DNA from: Alicyclobacillus sp.
GTDB lineage: Bacteria > Bacillota > Bacilli > Alicyclobacillales > Alicyclobacillaceae
Length of the DNA: 64,000 bases
Direction: 5' to 3'
NCBI GenBank assembly: GCA_023511295.1
Contig: JAIMBT010000006.1
Location: 1-64,000, forward strand
The notes under the pieces are model-generated. The model had not been told where the DNA came from and did no database searches. It saw only the letters and a list, made by a program, of their open reading frames with translations. This document shows positions 28,735 through 37,926 of the stretch, piece by piece. The position numbers and the translations under genes are program-made. Position 1 is the stretch's first letter, and the number at the start of each line of letters is the position of its first letter.

Positions 28735-30129
28735 CTAACGCAACTCCAACATCAGGCGCTCGGGGTCTTCAATCAAGGCCTTTAAGTGGTTCAAGAAGCG
28801 AACCGACATGGCCCCGTCAATCACGCGGTGGTCAAACGACAGCGACAAGGTGAGCACGTCGCGAATGCGGATGTCGTCCCCAATCACGACCGGCTTGCGC
28901 TGTATCTGATGAACGCACAGGATGGCGACTTCTGGATAGTTGATGATGGGCGTCGCAAACAAGCTCCCGATGGGGCCCATGTTGGTGATGCTGAACGTGC
29001 TGCCCCGGAGGTCCTCCGGTTTCAGCGTCCGGGCCCGAGCTCCCGCCGACAGGCGGTAGATTTCTTCGCCAATCTCCTGTACGGTCAGCTCGTCCGCGTG
29101 GCGCAGGACGGGCACGAACAGGCCGTGTGGCGTATCGACCGCAATGCCAATGTGGTAGTTGGACAGCAGTTCAATCTCCTGCGCTTCCTCGTCAAGGCGG
29201 GCGTTGAAGTACGGGAACGCCTTCAGGGTCGACACCGTCGCCTTGATGAGAAACGGCAGGTAGCTGACGCGCTGCCCCACGGGTTCCAAGGCTTGATTCC
29301 ACTTTGCGCGCAGGCGCACCAGCTCTGTCGCGTCGCACTCGTCAAAGGCGGTGACGTGCGGCACCGTGAAAGCAGAGCGTTTGACCTGCTCCGCCGTAGC
29401 GCGGCGAATGCCCCGGAACGGCACCCGCGTCGACTGGCGACCCCGCTCCTCCGCCAAGCGATCCACCCGCTCCAGATATGGCTTGCGCACGGTATCCGCA
29501 TCGGGCTCAGCCGGAGGCTGCACGCGGGTATGCCGCTGCCGCTCCCGTTCTGCCTGGCGAACCGCACTCCACAGCAGGGACGTGTTCGCGTCATCCTGGG
29601 GGAGCGTCCGGCGGCGAACCGCCGGTTCAGCCGGCTCAGGCGGTTCCGCCGGTTCCGGGCGCGCGGCCGCTCTGGCAGCGAGGTCGACATCTTCCTTCCG
29701 GATGCGGCCGTCGCGGCCTGTCCCTTTCACGTTCGAGAGGTCGACACCGAGTTGGCGAGCGTAGTGGCGGACGCCGGGCGTCGCCTTCGGCCGGCGGGGC
29801 TCCTGCAGCCGCGCCACCTGGGCTTCACCGGGGGCATTCTCGGGGGCGGTCCGGGCGGGGTGCCCACTCGGCGTCGTCGGCTTCAATCCGCTGGACTTCA
29901 GGACGACGAGGACCTCGCCAACCCGAGCAATCGCCCCCGGCATCGCCAAGATGCGGGAGACGACCCCCGTCGCGGGTGCCGGCAGCTCCACCAGCGCCTT
30001 GTCCGTCTGTACTTCCACGAGTGGGTCCAGTTCATTGACCCGCTCGCCTTCCTCCACCAGCCAGCGGACAATCTCCGCTTCGTGAATCCCCTCGCCCACA
30101 TCCGGCAGGCGAAACTCCACCTCGGCCAC
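28735..30129 (-). CDS. bkdB: Dihydrolipoamide acyltransferase E2 of a branched-chain 2-oxoacid dehydrogenase
   Basis: 464 residues from the GTG at 30129 (AAGGAG eight bases upstream). Domains in order: one lipoyl domain with the lipoylated Lys near residue 44 in EVQTDKALVELPAP; a Pro/Arg-rich linker; a peripheral subunit-binding domain, RHYARQLGVDLSNVKGTGRDGRIRKEDV; a second linker with many Pro and Glu; and the acyltransferase core ending in SLSFDHRVIDGA, which holds the catalytic His and Asp. It moves the acyl group to CoA. Context with leucine dehydrogenase favours branched-chain substrates over pyruvate. Confidence 0.9.
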   Translation of the reverse strand: MAEVEFRLPDVGEGIHEAEIVRWLVEEGERVNELDPLVEVQTDKALVELPAPATGVVSRILAMPGAIARVGEVLVVLKSSGLKPTTPSGHPARTAPENAPGEAQVARLQEPRRPKATPGVRHYARQLGVDLSNVKGTGRDGRIRKEDVDLAARAAARPEPAEPPEPAEPAVRRRTLPQDDANTSLLWSAVRQAERERQRHTRVQPPAEPDADTVRKPYLERVDRLAEERGRQSTRVPFRGIRRATAEQVKRSAFTVPHVTAFDECDATELVRLRAKWNQALEPVGQRVSYLPFLIKATVSTLKAFPYFNARLDEEAQEIELLSNYHIGIAVDTPHGLFVPVLRHADELTVQEIGEEIYRLSAGARARTLKPEDLRGSTFSITNMGPIGSLFATPIINYPEVAILCVHQIQRKPVVIGDDIRIRDVLTLSLSFDHRVIDGAMSVRFLNHLKALIEDPERLMLELR

Positions 30130-30150
30130 GCGGTTCACTCCTTCTCGTAT

Positions 30151-31131
30151 TCAGAACGTCATCACGCGCTCGATACCTGCTCGGATGCGCGCTTCTGTCG
30201 GGACATGCCAATCCTCCAGGCGGAACAGCGGGGGCGGGACGTCCCAGGCCGCCACGCGGGTCACCGGAGCTTCCAAGTCCAGAATGCAAAACTCGCTGAT
30301 GCGCGCGGCGAGCTCTGCGCCAAGCCCAAGGGACTGGACGGCTTCGTGTACAATCACGGCGCGCCCTGTCCGTCTTACAGAAGCAAAGACCGTGTCTTCG
30401 TCAATCGGGGACAAGGTGCGCAAGTCAACCAATTCGACCGAAGGTCCCCCGCTTCCTTCCATCGCCTCGGCAATCTTTGCGACATCTCGCACCATGGAAC
30501 CCCAACTGATGACGGTTACATCTTTCCCCGGCTTCACCACCGCCGCCTGACCGAGCGGGACGGTGTACGGGTCGTCCGGGACCTCCTGCCGAAACGCGCG
30601 GTAGATGTGCATCGGTTCCAGAAAGATGACCGGGTCCGGAGACGCCGCCGCCGCCAGCAGGAGGCCCTTGGCGTCGTACGGGTTGGACGGTGTGACGACC
30701 GTCAATCCAGGTGTGTGGATGAAGTAGGTTTCCGTCGAGTCGGAGTGCAACTCCGGCGCCCGGATGCGCCCGCCGTACGGGACGCGCACCACCATCGGGG
30801 CGCTGTATCGGCCACGGGACCTCGTCCGCAGACGAGCGACGTGCGCCACCAGTTGTTCAAACCCTGGATAGATGAACCCCATAAACTGGATTTCCGCGAT
30901 GGGGATGAGGCCGTTTGCCGCGAGACCGACGGCTGTTCCCAGGATGCCCGCCTCGGAGAGCGGCGTATCCACCACGCGGTGTTCTCCGAACATCTCGAGC
31001 AGTCCCTCCGTGGCGCGGAACACGCCACCATTCACACCGATGTCTTCACCGAGCAACAGCACGCGCTCGTCGCCTGCCAGAGCATCTTGCAGGGCACTGT
31101 TGACGGCTTGAATCAGAGTGCGCTCTGTCAC
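30151..31131 (-). CDS. bkdAB: 2-oxoacid dehydrogenase E1 component, beta subunit
   Basis: 326 residues from a GTG at 31131. Transketolase-like pyrimidine domain: LLLGEDIGVNGGVFRATEGL (with the ThDP-contacting Glu), DTPLSEAGILGTAVGLA and EIQFMGFIYPGFEQLVAHVARLRTRSRG. C-terminal domain begins near GKDVTVISWGSMV. It pairs with the alpha subunit to decarboxylate the oxoacid and acylate lipoate. Its start overlaps the alpha-subunit stop (GTGA). Confidence 0.92.
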   Translation of the reverse strand: MTERTLIQAVNSALQDALAGDERVLLLGEDIGVNGGVFRATEGLLEMFGEHRVVDTPLSEAGILGTAVGLAANGLIPIAEIQFMGFIYPGFEQLVAHVARLRTRSRGRYSAPMVVRVPYGGRIRAPELHSDSTETYFIHTPGLTVVTPSNPYDAKGLLLAAAASPDPVIFLEPMHIYRAFRQEVPDDPYTVPLGQAAVVKPGKDVTVISWGSMVRDVAKIAEAMEGSGGPSVELVDLRTLSPIDEDTVFASVRRTGRAVIVHEAVQSLGLGAELAARISEFCILDLEAPVTRVAAWDVPPPLFRLEDWHVPTEARIRAGIERVMTF

Positions 31132-32171
31132 TGGTCGGTCCCCTCCCAGTCCTTCAACTCCGCGCGCAACGCGCGCCGCTGCCGTTCCAGGTGCGGCGAC
31201 AACTCCGCGTAGACGCAGTCAAACAGGTGATCTGGGTTCGGCGGCCCGAGCGCCTCCATCCGCGCCACCGCGGCCGTCACCTCCGACTCCAGCCGTTCGA
31301 GGAGCTCCGTTTCCGCTTCGTCGTCCCACAGCCCCCAACTGACGAGGGACTGGCGAAGCTGCACAATCGGATCTCGCTCCCGCCAAGCGTCTGCCTCCGA
31401 GGGGTCGCGGTACTTCGACGGATCATCCGAGGTGGTGTGCGCGCCGTAGCGGTAGGTCAGTGCCTCAATCAAGGTCGGTCCTCCACCCGCCGCCGCTTGC
31501 TCGACCGCCGAGCGCACTGCGCGGTACACCTCCAGAGCATCCTGTCCGTTAACGCGCACACCGCGCACACCGTAGGCCGCCGCCTTCTCCGCGATGGTCT
31601 GGGTCGCCGTCTGGCGCCGGAACGGCACGCTGATGGCGTACTGGTTGTTCTCACAGAAGAAGATGACCGGAATCTGGAACACCCCAGCGAAATTCAGCGC
31701 CTCGTGAAAATCGCCTTCCGAACTGGCTCCGTCGCCGAAGAATCCGAGTGCAACCTGGTCAATCCCGCGCAGTTTCGCAGCCCACGCCAATCCGGCGGCG
31801 TGGGGGAGTTGCGTGGCAATTGGCACCGCAATTGGAAAGACATTCACATCGTCCGGAATCTCGCACCCCTCGGCGCGCCCGTTCCAATACATGAGGATGT
31901 GTTCCATCGGGACCCCATGCACCATCATCGCGCCGTAGTCGCGGTACGTCGGGACGACGAAATCCTGCCGTCGAAGCGCCAGCGTGCTCGCCACTTGGCA
32001 AGCTTCCTGGCCTTCGAGCGGCGGATAGGTGCCGATGCGCCCCGCTCGCTGCAGCCGGACGCAACGGCGGTCAAACACGCGCAGCCGCACCATCTCGGTG
32101 TAGAGGTTCAGCAGCACGTCGTCCGTCACGTCGGACGGCTTACGCAGCATTGCTGTGTCTGCCACGCTCAC
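31128..32171 (-). CDS. bkdAA: 2-oxoacid dehydrogenase E1 component, alpha subunit
   Basis: 347 residues. The ThDP-binding motif is GDGASSEGDFHEALNFAGVFQIPVIFFCENNQYAIS, and the phosphorylation-loop region reads YRYGAHTTSDDPSKYR, closer to branched-chain enzymes (YRxGxHxTxDDxxxYR) than to a strict pyruvate E1. Start is a GTG overlapping the leucine dehydrogenase stop by four bases. Both overlaps show a tightly coupled operon. The complex lacks an E3 gene here, so a shared lipoamide dehydrogenase elsewhere is needed. Confidence 0.92.
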   Translation of the reverse strand: MSVADTAMLRKPSDVTDDVLLNLYTEMVRLRVFDRRCVRLQRAGRIGTYPPLEGQEACQVASTLALRRQDFVVPTYRDYGAMMVHGVPMEHILMYWNGRAEGCEIPDDVNVFPIAVPIATQLPHAAGLAWAAKLRGIDQVALGFFGDGASSEGDFHEALNFAGVFQIPVIFFCENNQYAISVPFRRQTATQTIAEKAAAYGVRGVRVNGQDALEVYRAVRSAVEQAAAGGGPTLIEALTYRYGAHTTSDDPSKYRDPSEADAWRERDPIVQLRQSLVSWGLWDDEAETELLERLESEVTAAVARMEALGPPNPDHLFDCVYAELSPHLERQRRALRAELKDWEGTDQ

Positions 32172-33256
32172 GCCTCCTTGACGCTGCCGACCGAAATCTG
32201 CTTGAGGTCGGCAACCATCTGCAGGCGGTGCTCCACCAACTGATTGGCGGCCACGCTCGTCGGAATGCCGCGGCTGACAGCGAGATCATAGACGCGGAGC
32301 AGGATGTCATAGATGGCGGTGGTCTTTGCCAACACGCGCTCTGGGTTCGCCCCGTGCAGCTCGTCCGCAACCTGAATCAGCCCGCCGGCGTTCACCAGGT
32401 AGTCCGGCGCATAGAGGATGCCGCGCTGCTGGAGCATGGCCCCGTGCCGTTCCTCGTCCTCCAACTGGTTGTTGGCCGAGCCAACGACGGCCCGGCAGCG
32501 TAGGCGCGGGATGGTGTGGTCGTTCAACACCGCGCCGAGCGCACAGGGAACGAAGATGTCGCATTCGACGCTGAAGATGGCGTCCGCCCCGACCACCTCC
32601 AGACCCGGCACACGGCTTCGGACTCGCTCGATGTTGTCCGCGACGACATCGGTCGCAATCACATGCGCGCCCTCTTCCGCCAAACTCACCGCGACCTTCG
32701 CCCCTACCTTGCCCAGGCCCTGGATGGCGAACGTCCGACCCTGCAAGTCCGTCTGGCCCCACAGCTTCTTCGCGGTGGCGCGGATGCCCTGCATCACGCC
32801 GAAGGCGGTCGGCACGGACGAATCCCCACTGCCGCCATATTCGACAGGAACGCCCACGATGTACGAACTCTCGCGCTTCGCGTGCACAAAGTCCTGCGGA
32901 TAGGTGCCGACGTCGGTCCCGGTGTAGAACCGGCCGCCCAAGCCTTCGACGAAACGGCCCAACGCGCGGAACATCTCCGGTGTCTTGTCCGTGTTCGGAT
33001 CTCCCCAAATCACGCACTTACCGCCCCCGTTGTCGACATCGGCAATCGCGCACTTGTACGTCATGCCGCGCGACAAGCGCAGGACGTCGAGGAGCATCTC
33101 CTCTTCACTTGCGTACGGCCGCATCCGGCATCCGCCAAGAGCCGGGCCGGCCGTGGTATCGTGAATGGCCACGATGGATTTCAGGCCGGTCGCCTTGTGC
33201 TGAAAGAAGATGACCTGTTCGTGGCCGTACGCTCTCATCTGTTCAAAAATCCCCAT
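32168..33256 (-). CDS. ldh: Leucine (branched-chain amino acid) dehydrogenase
   Basis: 362 residues starting MGIFEQMRAYGHEQV, typical of leucine dehydrogenase. Catalytic lysine is Lys80 in DVDNGGGKCVI, with Lys68 in MTYKCAIA; GTDVGT and IQGLGKVGAKVA (NAD-binding) follow. It converts Leu, Ile and Val to 2-oxoacids with NAD+, delivering substrates for the oxoacid dehydrogenase encoded directly downstream. NGGGKCVI has Cys where Ala is frequent; this is unlikely to matter for catalysis. Confidence 0.94.
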   Translation of the reverse strand: MGIFEQMRAYGHEQVIFFQHKATGLKSIVAIHDTTAGPALGGCRMRPYASEEEMLLDVLRLSRGMTYKCAIADVDNGGGKCVIWGDPNTDKTPEMFRALGRFVEGLGGRFYTGTDVGTYPQDFVHAKRESSYIVGVPVEYGGSGDSSVPTAFGVMQGIRATAKKLWGQTDLQGRTFAIQGLGKVGAKVAVSLAEEGAHVIATDVVADNIERVRSRVPGLEVVGADAIFSVECDIFVPCALGAVLNDHTIPRLRCRAVVGSANNQLEDEERHGAMLQQRGILYAPDYLVNAGGLIQVADELHGANPERVLAKTTAIYDILLRVYDLAVSRGIPTSVAANQLVEHRLQMVADLKQISVGSVKEA

Positions 33257-33293
33257 CTTTACACACTCCCTCTGGAACGTTCGGAACCCTGAC

Positions 33294-35162
33294 CTAGCAT
33301 TCCTCGCCGCCGGTCTTTGTCGGCCGATACCAAGCCGCGGCTGTTAACCCTGGCGACGGTTGGTACCGCGCATCGCCGAGCTCCCGCTGGAGCGCCGACA
33401 GCGCGTACCACACGCTGACCGGGCCGATCCCGTTCAACCACTCGACGGGCCCCGCCGGATAGTTGGTACCAAGGCGCATCCCCAGGTCGATGTCCGCCGC
33501 CGTCGCCGTCCCTTCGTGCAACACCACCTGTGCCTCGTTCAGCACCATCGACAAGATGCGCAGCGCGACGCCGCCCGGGCCGTCACGCAACAACCGCGGC
33601 GCAAACCCCAAAGCGGCCAAGGCCGACACACAGGCCTCGTCCACCGCATCCAGGGTCGCTTCGGTCGCGCCCCCAGCGCGGATGGCCTGCACTGGGCGAA
33701 ACCACTCGGCGAGCGGTTCCCCCAGAGACGTGCCAGGCAGTGTGCCGTCCGCTCGAAGGACGATGGAAAACCCGCGCAACCGCTTCGGCTCGGTCAGCCA
33801 CGCGGCTTGCCGCGAAGTCGACGGGCCCGCAACGGAGGTGAGCAGCACCGCGTCGCGGGCCACTGCCCGTTCCACTGCCTGCAGAATCTGCCGATGCGCC
33901 GTTTCATCCCCCGCCACGCTCACCATCACCACGCGGCTCGGGTGCGCGCGAAGGAACGCCTCCACTTCCTCGGCGCGCCACTGTTTCCCGGTCTCGTCCC
34001 AATGCGGTTGCGGTTGTGCAAACGCGAGACCGCAATCCGCCGGCGGCCGATTCCAGACCGTGGCGATGCGCGCGCGCAGGGCATTCGCCAGCGGTGTATC
34101 GCCGACAACCACCGGCGGATACGCTGTCCAGCGCTGCGCAGCCTGCACAGATACGCCCGGCGTATCCACCGAGGCGGTCGCCGTTGCACGTGTACCGGCC
34201 CCCTGTCCTGCGGACGACGGCCCGGCGACCGGACGGTCTGGGCTGGCGTTGGACACGCGCACGCCACCGTCATACCGGTAGAACCCTCGGCCTGTCTTGC
34301 GGCCGAGCTGTCCGGCCGCGACCTTTCGCGCCTGCAGCGGGTGCGGGCGAAAGCGCGGCTCCTGGTGAAACGCCGCATACACCGATTGCGTCACGTCGTA
34401 GTTCACATCGATGCCAATCAAGTCCATCAACTCGAACGGCCCCATGCGGAAGCCGGCCGCACCCTGCAGCAGTTCGTCCACCTGGCTGACGTCCGCCGTA
34501 CCTTCGCCGACGATGCGCAACGCCTCACCGTAAAAGTTTCGCGCCACACGATTGACGATGAATCCCGGCGTATCCTGACAAACAATCGCTTGCTTGCCAA
34601 AGGCCGCAACAATCTCGCGAACGCGTTCCACCACCGCGGGATCTGTGTCCTCACCCGCCACCACCTCGACCAGCCGCATGACCGGCGCTGGGTTGAAGAA
34701 ATGCATGCCGACGACGCGCTCGGCGTGTGTTAACCCGGCCCCGAGCACCGAGATTGGCAACGAGGAAGTGTTGCTCGCCAGCACGGCACTGGGCGGGCAA
34801 ATCGCCTCCAACTGGGCAAACACGCGCCGCTTCAGTTCCAACTTCTCGGGGACGGCCTCCACCACCAGTTCGGCGGCCGCGAGGTCCGACAGCTCGGTCG
34901 TCGTCGACAGTCGCTCCAGGCAACTCGCGGCATCCTCCGCCGTGCGCTGCCCCTTCTCGACCGAGCGCTGCAGTCGGTCCGTGAGCCCGGCGACGGCCCG
35001 CTCGAGCACCCGGGGCTCCACGTCGAAGAGGACGACGCGCGCACCGGAGGTCACCGCAACCTGCGCAATCCCGGCACCCATGGTGCCAGCACCCACCACG
35101 CCCACGACGGCAGGGACGGGGTTCGCCGAATGGACCCATCCGCTGTTACCACCAACCGGCAT
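33294..35162 (-). CDS. 3-hydroxyacyl-CoA dehydrogenase, PaaH/PaaC-like, two-module
   Basis: 622 residues. The N-terminal NAD domain has VGVVGAGTMGAGIAQVA and VVEAVPEKLELKR; MHFFNPAPVMRLVEVV and QDTPGFIVNRVARNFYGEALR are the catalytic and dimer regions. After a low-complexity linker (about residues 310-350) a second, degenerate Rossmann-like segment and another 3HCDH C-terminal domain follow (LRILSMVLNEAQVVLHEG, GTNYPAGPVEWLNGIG). This length and layout match PaaH-like enzymes of phenylacetate degradation (oxidation of 3-hydroxyadipyl-CoA), though a general beta-oxidation role is possible. It is 37 bases upstream of leucine dehydrogenase. Confidence 0.88.
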   Translation of the reverse strand: MPVGGNSGWVHSANPVPAVVGVVGAGTMGAGIAQVAVTSGARVVLFDVEPRVLERAVAGLTDRLQRSVEKGQRTAEDAASCLERLSTTTELSDLAAAELVVEAVPEKLELKRRVFAQLEAICPPSAVLASNTSSLPISVLGAGLTHAERVVGMHFFNPAPVMRLVEVVAGEDTDPAVVERVREIVAAFGKQAIVCQDTPGFIVNRVARNFYGEALRIVGEGTADVSQVDELLQGAAGFRMGPFELMDLIGIDVNYDVTQSVYAAFHQEPRFRPHPLQARKVAAGQLGRKTGRGFYRYDGGVRVSNASPDRPVAGPSSAGQGAGTRATATASVDTPGVSVQAAQRWTAYPPVVVGDTPLANALRARIATVWNRPPADCGLAFAQPQPHWDETGKQWRAEEVEAFLRAHPSRVVMVSVAGDETAHRQILQAVERAVARDAVLLTSVAGPSTSRQAAWLTEPKRLRGFSIVLRADGTLPGTSLGEPLAEWFRPVQAIRAGGATEATLDAVDEACVSALAALGFAPRLLRDGPGGVALRILSMVLNEAQVVLHEGTATAADIDLGMRLGTNYPAGPVEWLNGIGPVSVWYALSALQRELGDARYQPSPGLTAAAWYRPTKTGGEEC

Positions 35163-35183
35163 TCCTGCTGGCCCCCCTTGGTT

Positions 35184-35966
35184 TCATCGTCCGCGAAACG
35201 CGGGCGGACGTTTCTCCGCAAACGCGCGAACGCCCTCACGAAAGTCTTGTGACCGGCCCGCTTCGTCCTGCAGTTGCGCTTCCCGCTCAAGGGCAGCCGG
35301 CAGGGACGCTGTCATGTTTTGCGCCATCGCTTGCTTGGTGAGGCGATACGCGAGCGTCGGGCCGTCCGCCAGTCGCCGCGCCAAGGCCATGGTTTCCGCT
35401 TGCAGCGCATCGGCTGGCACGACGCGGTTGACGATGCCCAGCTGGTACGCCTCTGCAGCCGTCAGGACCTGGCCGGTCCACGCCAGTTCCAACGCTTTCG
35501 CGTAGCCGACGAGGCGCGGCAAGAAGTAACTCGTCCCGGAATCCGGCACCAGGCCAATCTTGCTGAACGCCATCGTGAACTTCGCGTCCTCCGCCGCGAC
35601 CCGTAAATCACAGGCGAGCGCCAAGCCCATTCCCGCCCCGGCACAGGCACCGTTGACCGCGGCCAGCAGCGGAACCCGAAGCGTTTGCATCTTTGTGATG
35701 AGGGGGTTGTAGCGCTCCCGCACACTGTCGGCGAGGCGCAACGTCTCGTCCACTGCCACGCGGTCTCCGAGGTCCTGACCAGAGCAGAAACCGCGTCCAG
35801 CGCCGGTGAGCACGACGGCCCGGACGTCCGGGTTTGCGTCGACGGCGCGGAAGGCTTCGTACAATGCGTCCCCCAACTCTTGGTTGATGGCGTTGATGAC
35901 CTGTGGCCGATTCAGCGTGATGCGGGCGACCCCCGCCTCGATGTCAACCCGAACGGTATCGCTCAT
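35184..35966 (-). CDS. Enoyl-CoA hydratase/isomerase, PaaG-like
   Basis: 260 residues of the crotonase fold: ITLNRPQVINAINQEL, the oxyanion hole segment GFCSGQDLGDR, and AAVNGACAGAGMGLALACDLRVA. The SVRERYNPLITKMQTLRVP segment and the acidic residue near PDSGTSYFLPR resemble PaaG, the ring-epoxide isomerase of phenylacetate degradation, but general enoyl-CoA hydratases are similar. It starts 4 bases inside the end of the EthD gene and is 21 bases upstream of the dehydrogenase gene. Confidence 0.87.
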   Translation of the reverse strand: MSDTVRVDIEAGVARITLNRPQVINAINQELGDALYEAFRAVDANPDVRAVVLTGAGRGFCSGQDLGDRVAVDETLRLADSVRERYNPLITKMQTLRVPLLAAVNGACAGAGMGLALACDLRVAAEDAKFTMAFSKIGLVPDSGTSYFLPRLVGYAKALELAWTGQVLTAAEAYQLGIVNRVVPADALQAETMALARRLADGPTLAYRLTKQAMAQNMTASLPAALEREAQLQDEAGRSQDFREGVRAFAEKRPPAFRGR

Positions 35967-36286
35967 GCGAAGTCCTCCACCTCCACGTCCGAGAAGTACA
36001 CCTGCACGTACTCGCCCGCAAACCGCTGCGCGTCTCGACCGCTCTCGCGCCCAGGCTCCGACTTCAACGCGGCGAGGAGGCTATCTCGGTCCGCGAAGTA
36101 CATGTCCGCCTGGAGGAACTGAACCGGCGTATCGCCGGTGAACGTGAACACCTTGCCGAGTTCCATGCGGAGCAACCCGGGTAGCCGGCGGATGATGGGC
36201 AAGTGCACGTTGTAGTAGTGGTCCATAAAACCTTCCACATCTGCCGGTTGACGGTACAGGGCAGTCATCTTCACCATGTGTGTCAT
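35963..36286 (-). CDS. EthD-domain family protein
   Basis: About 107 residues (a second ATG three codons later, 36277, has better spacing from AAAGG). MVKMTALYRQPADVEGFMDHYYNVHLPIIRRLPGLLRMELGKV is the EthD dimeric ferredoxin-like fold, with the HLPI(I)RR region conserved. EthD proteins occur in degradation operons of ethers, aromatics and in phenylacetate clusters; their reactions are mostly undefined. It overlaps the start of the PaaG-like gene by four bases. Confidence 0.8.
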   Translation of the reverse strand: MTHMVKMTALYRQPADVEGFMDHYYNVHLPIIRRLPGLLRMELGKVFTFTGDTPVQFLQADMYFADRDSLLAALKSEPGRESGRDAQRFAGEYVQVYFSDVEVEDFA

Positions 36287-36402
36287 TTCCTTTCCAGGGA
36301 CAATCATCCCTTCCGAATGTCCAGTCCCCGCCGGTTGCGCACGCTGCGGCGAGGGCGCCACGCGCGGGGCGAAACGCAGGCCGCCGTTTCAGGCACAGCG
36401 AC

Positions 36403-37713
36403 TCACACCGACCCCAGGGCGCGCTCGTCCACCACCCGCACCGCCTTCCCTTCACTGCGGGGCAGCGTTCCCGCTGGGTGGATATGAACCGCCCTCGGCC
36501 GAACCTGCAACCGTTCGCGCAAGCGCTCGGCGATGGTCTGCGACAGTTCGGCTGCGAACGCGTCGTTCACAGGCACACCGGCCGTCCACTCGACGTGGAC
36601 CTCGAGGTGATCTAGCGGCCCGTCGCGGACGACCGTCAGTTGATAGTGCGGCGCCAGCGTTTCAAACTGCATCAGTTCCAGTTCCACTTCCTGCGGGAAG
36701 ACGTTCACGCCGCGGATGATCAGCATGTCGTCCACGCGCCCCTTCACGCGGCTCATGCGGCGGTGTGTCCGTCCACACCGACACGGTTCCGAGAGCATGG
36801 CCGCTAAATCGCCGGTGCGGTATCGGATGACGGGGAACGCCTGCTTGGTCAGACTGGTGAACACCAGTTCCCCGACCGCGCCGTCCGGAAGTGGCGACCC
36901 CGTCTCCGGGTCCACCACTTCCACGAGGAAGTGGTCTTCCCACACGTGGAGACCCGCTTTTTCCTCCGGGCACTCCATCGCCACACCGGGACCCATCACC
37001 TCGCTCAACCCGTAGATGTTGAGCGCATCCATTCCGAACTGCTCCTCAATGCGTCGGCGCATGGCCTCGGTCCACGGTTCCGCGCCGAATATTCCGTAGC
37101 GCAGTTGGAGGGCGGAGCGATCCACCCCCATGTCCGCCATCGTCTCGGCGATGTTCAAGGCGTACGACGGCGTGCAGCACAGGCCGTTTGCTCCAAAATC
37201 CTGCAGGAGCGCGACCTGTCGGCGAGTGAAGCCGCCGGAGGCCGGCACAACGGTCACGCCGAGGCGCTCTGCCCCGGCGTGCAGTCCCAGGCCACCGGTG
37301 AAGAGTCCGTACCCGTAGGCGTTGTGCAGGATATCGCCGGGCCGCGCGCCCGCACAGGCGATGCTCCGGGCGACAACCTCGGCCCACACCTCGAGGTCCC
37401 CTCGCGTGTAACCGACGACCGTCGCCTTGCCCTTCGTGCCCGACGAGGCGTGAATCCGCGCCAACTCGCTGCGCGGAACGGCGAACATGCCAAACGGGTA
37501 GGTGTCGCGCAGGTCCTGCTTCACGGTGAACGGAAGACGGACAACATCCGTCAGGTCTCGAATGTCGTCTGGGTGAACGCCAAGCTCCTCGAACCGCCGT
37601 CGGTACAGCGGCACCCGGGCGTACGCGTGGGCAACCGTCGCCTGCAAACGGTCCAATTGCAAGCGCTGCAACTCGTCCCGCGGCATGGACTCCATGAGGG
37701 CATTCCACTGCAC
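36403..37713 (-). CDS. paaK: Phenylacetate-CoA ligase
   Basis: 436 residues from the GTG at 37713 (GGAGG upstream), the normal PaaK length; the frame extends to 37737. AMP-forming motifs: the phosphate loop ASSGTKGKATVVGYT, YGLSEVMGPG, IRYRTGDLA and the PaaK-specific RVKGRVDDMLIIRGVNVFPQEVE. It activates phenylacetate (or another aryl acid) with ATP and CoA. First gene of a minus-strand run that continues through the EthD, PaaG-like and PaaH-like genes. The ring-epoxidase genes paaABCDE are absent from the window. Confidence 0.93.
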   Translation of the reverse strand: MQWNALMESMPRDELQRLQLDRLQATVAHAYARVPLYRRRFEELGVHPDDIRDLTDVVRLPFTVKQDLRDTYPFGMFAVPRSELARIHASSGTKGKATVVGYTRGDLEVWAEVVARSIACAGARPGDILHNAYGYGLFTGGLGLHAGAERLGVTVVPASGGFTRRQVALLQDFGANGLCCTPSYALNIAETMADMGVDRSALQLRYGIFGAEPWTEAMRRRIEEQFGMDALNIYGLSEVMGPGVAMECPEEKAGLHVWEDHFLVEVVDPETGSPLPDGAVGELVFTSLTKQAFPVIRYRTGDLAAMLSEPCRCGRTHRRMSRVKGRVDDMLIIRGVNVFPQEVELELMQFETLAPHYQLTVVRDGPLDHLEVHVEWTAGVPVNDAFAAELSQTIAERLRERLQVRPRAVHIHPAGTLPRSEGKAVRVVDERALGSV

Positions 37714-37926
37714 GCCATTCACCTCCGAGATGGACACATCGCGGCGGGCCGTCGTTTGTACCCGCCGCGCACCGCCCGATGTATGCGGTTACATTCTATA
37801 TCAACTCTATTGTAGCACACTCTTGCCGCCTCGGGCGTGCGCGCTGCCTGCATACCCGAACGGCGCCAGGAGAAGCTATCCATGCTGCGGACTGCCGCAA
37901 CGCGTACGAGACGGTGGAGGGATTCG

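Noticed and set aside
28786-31212. 808-residue open frame on the plus strand opposite the E1-beta/E2 genes
   Set aside because: Antisense shadow of GC-rich codons; product is Arg/His/Pro-rich without motifs, while the opposite strand has clear enzymes.
37738-37926. TACAAT-like box on the minus strand before paaK
   Set aside because: No matching -35 at acceptable distance; too weak to list as a promoter.
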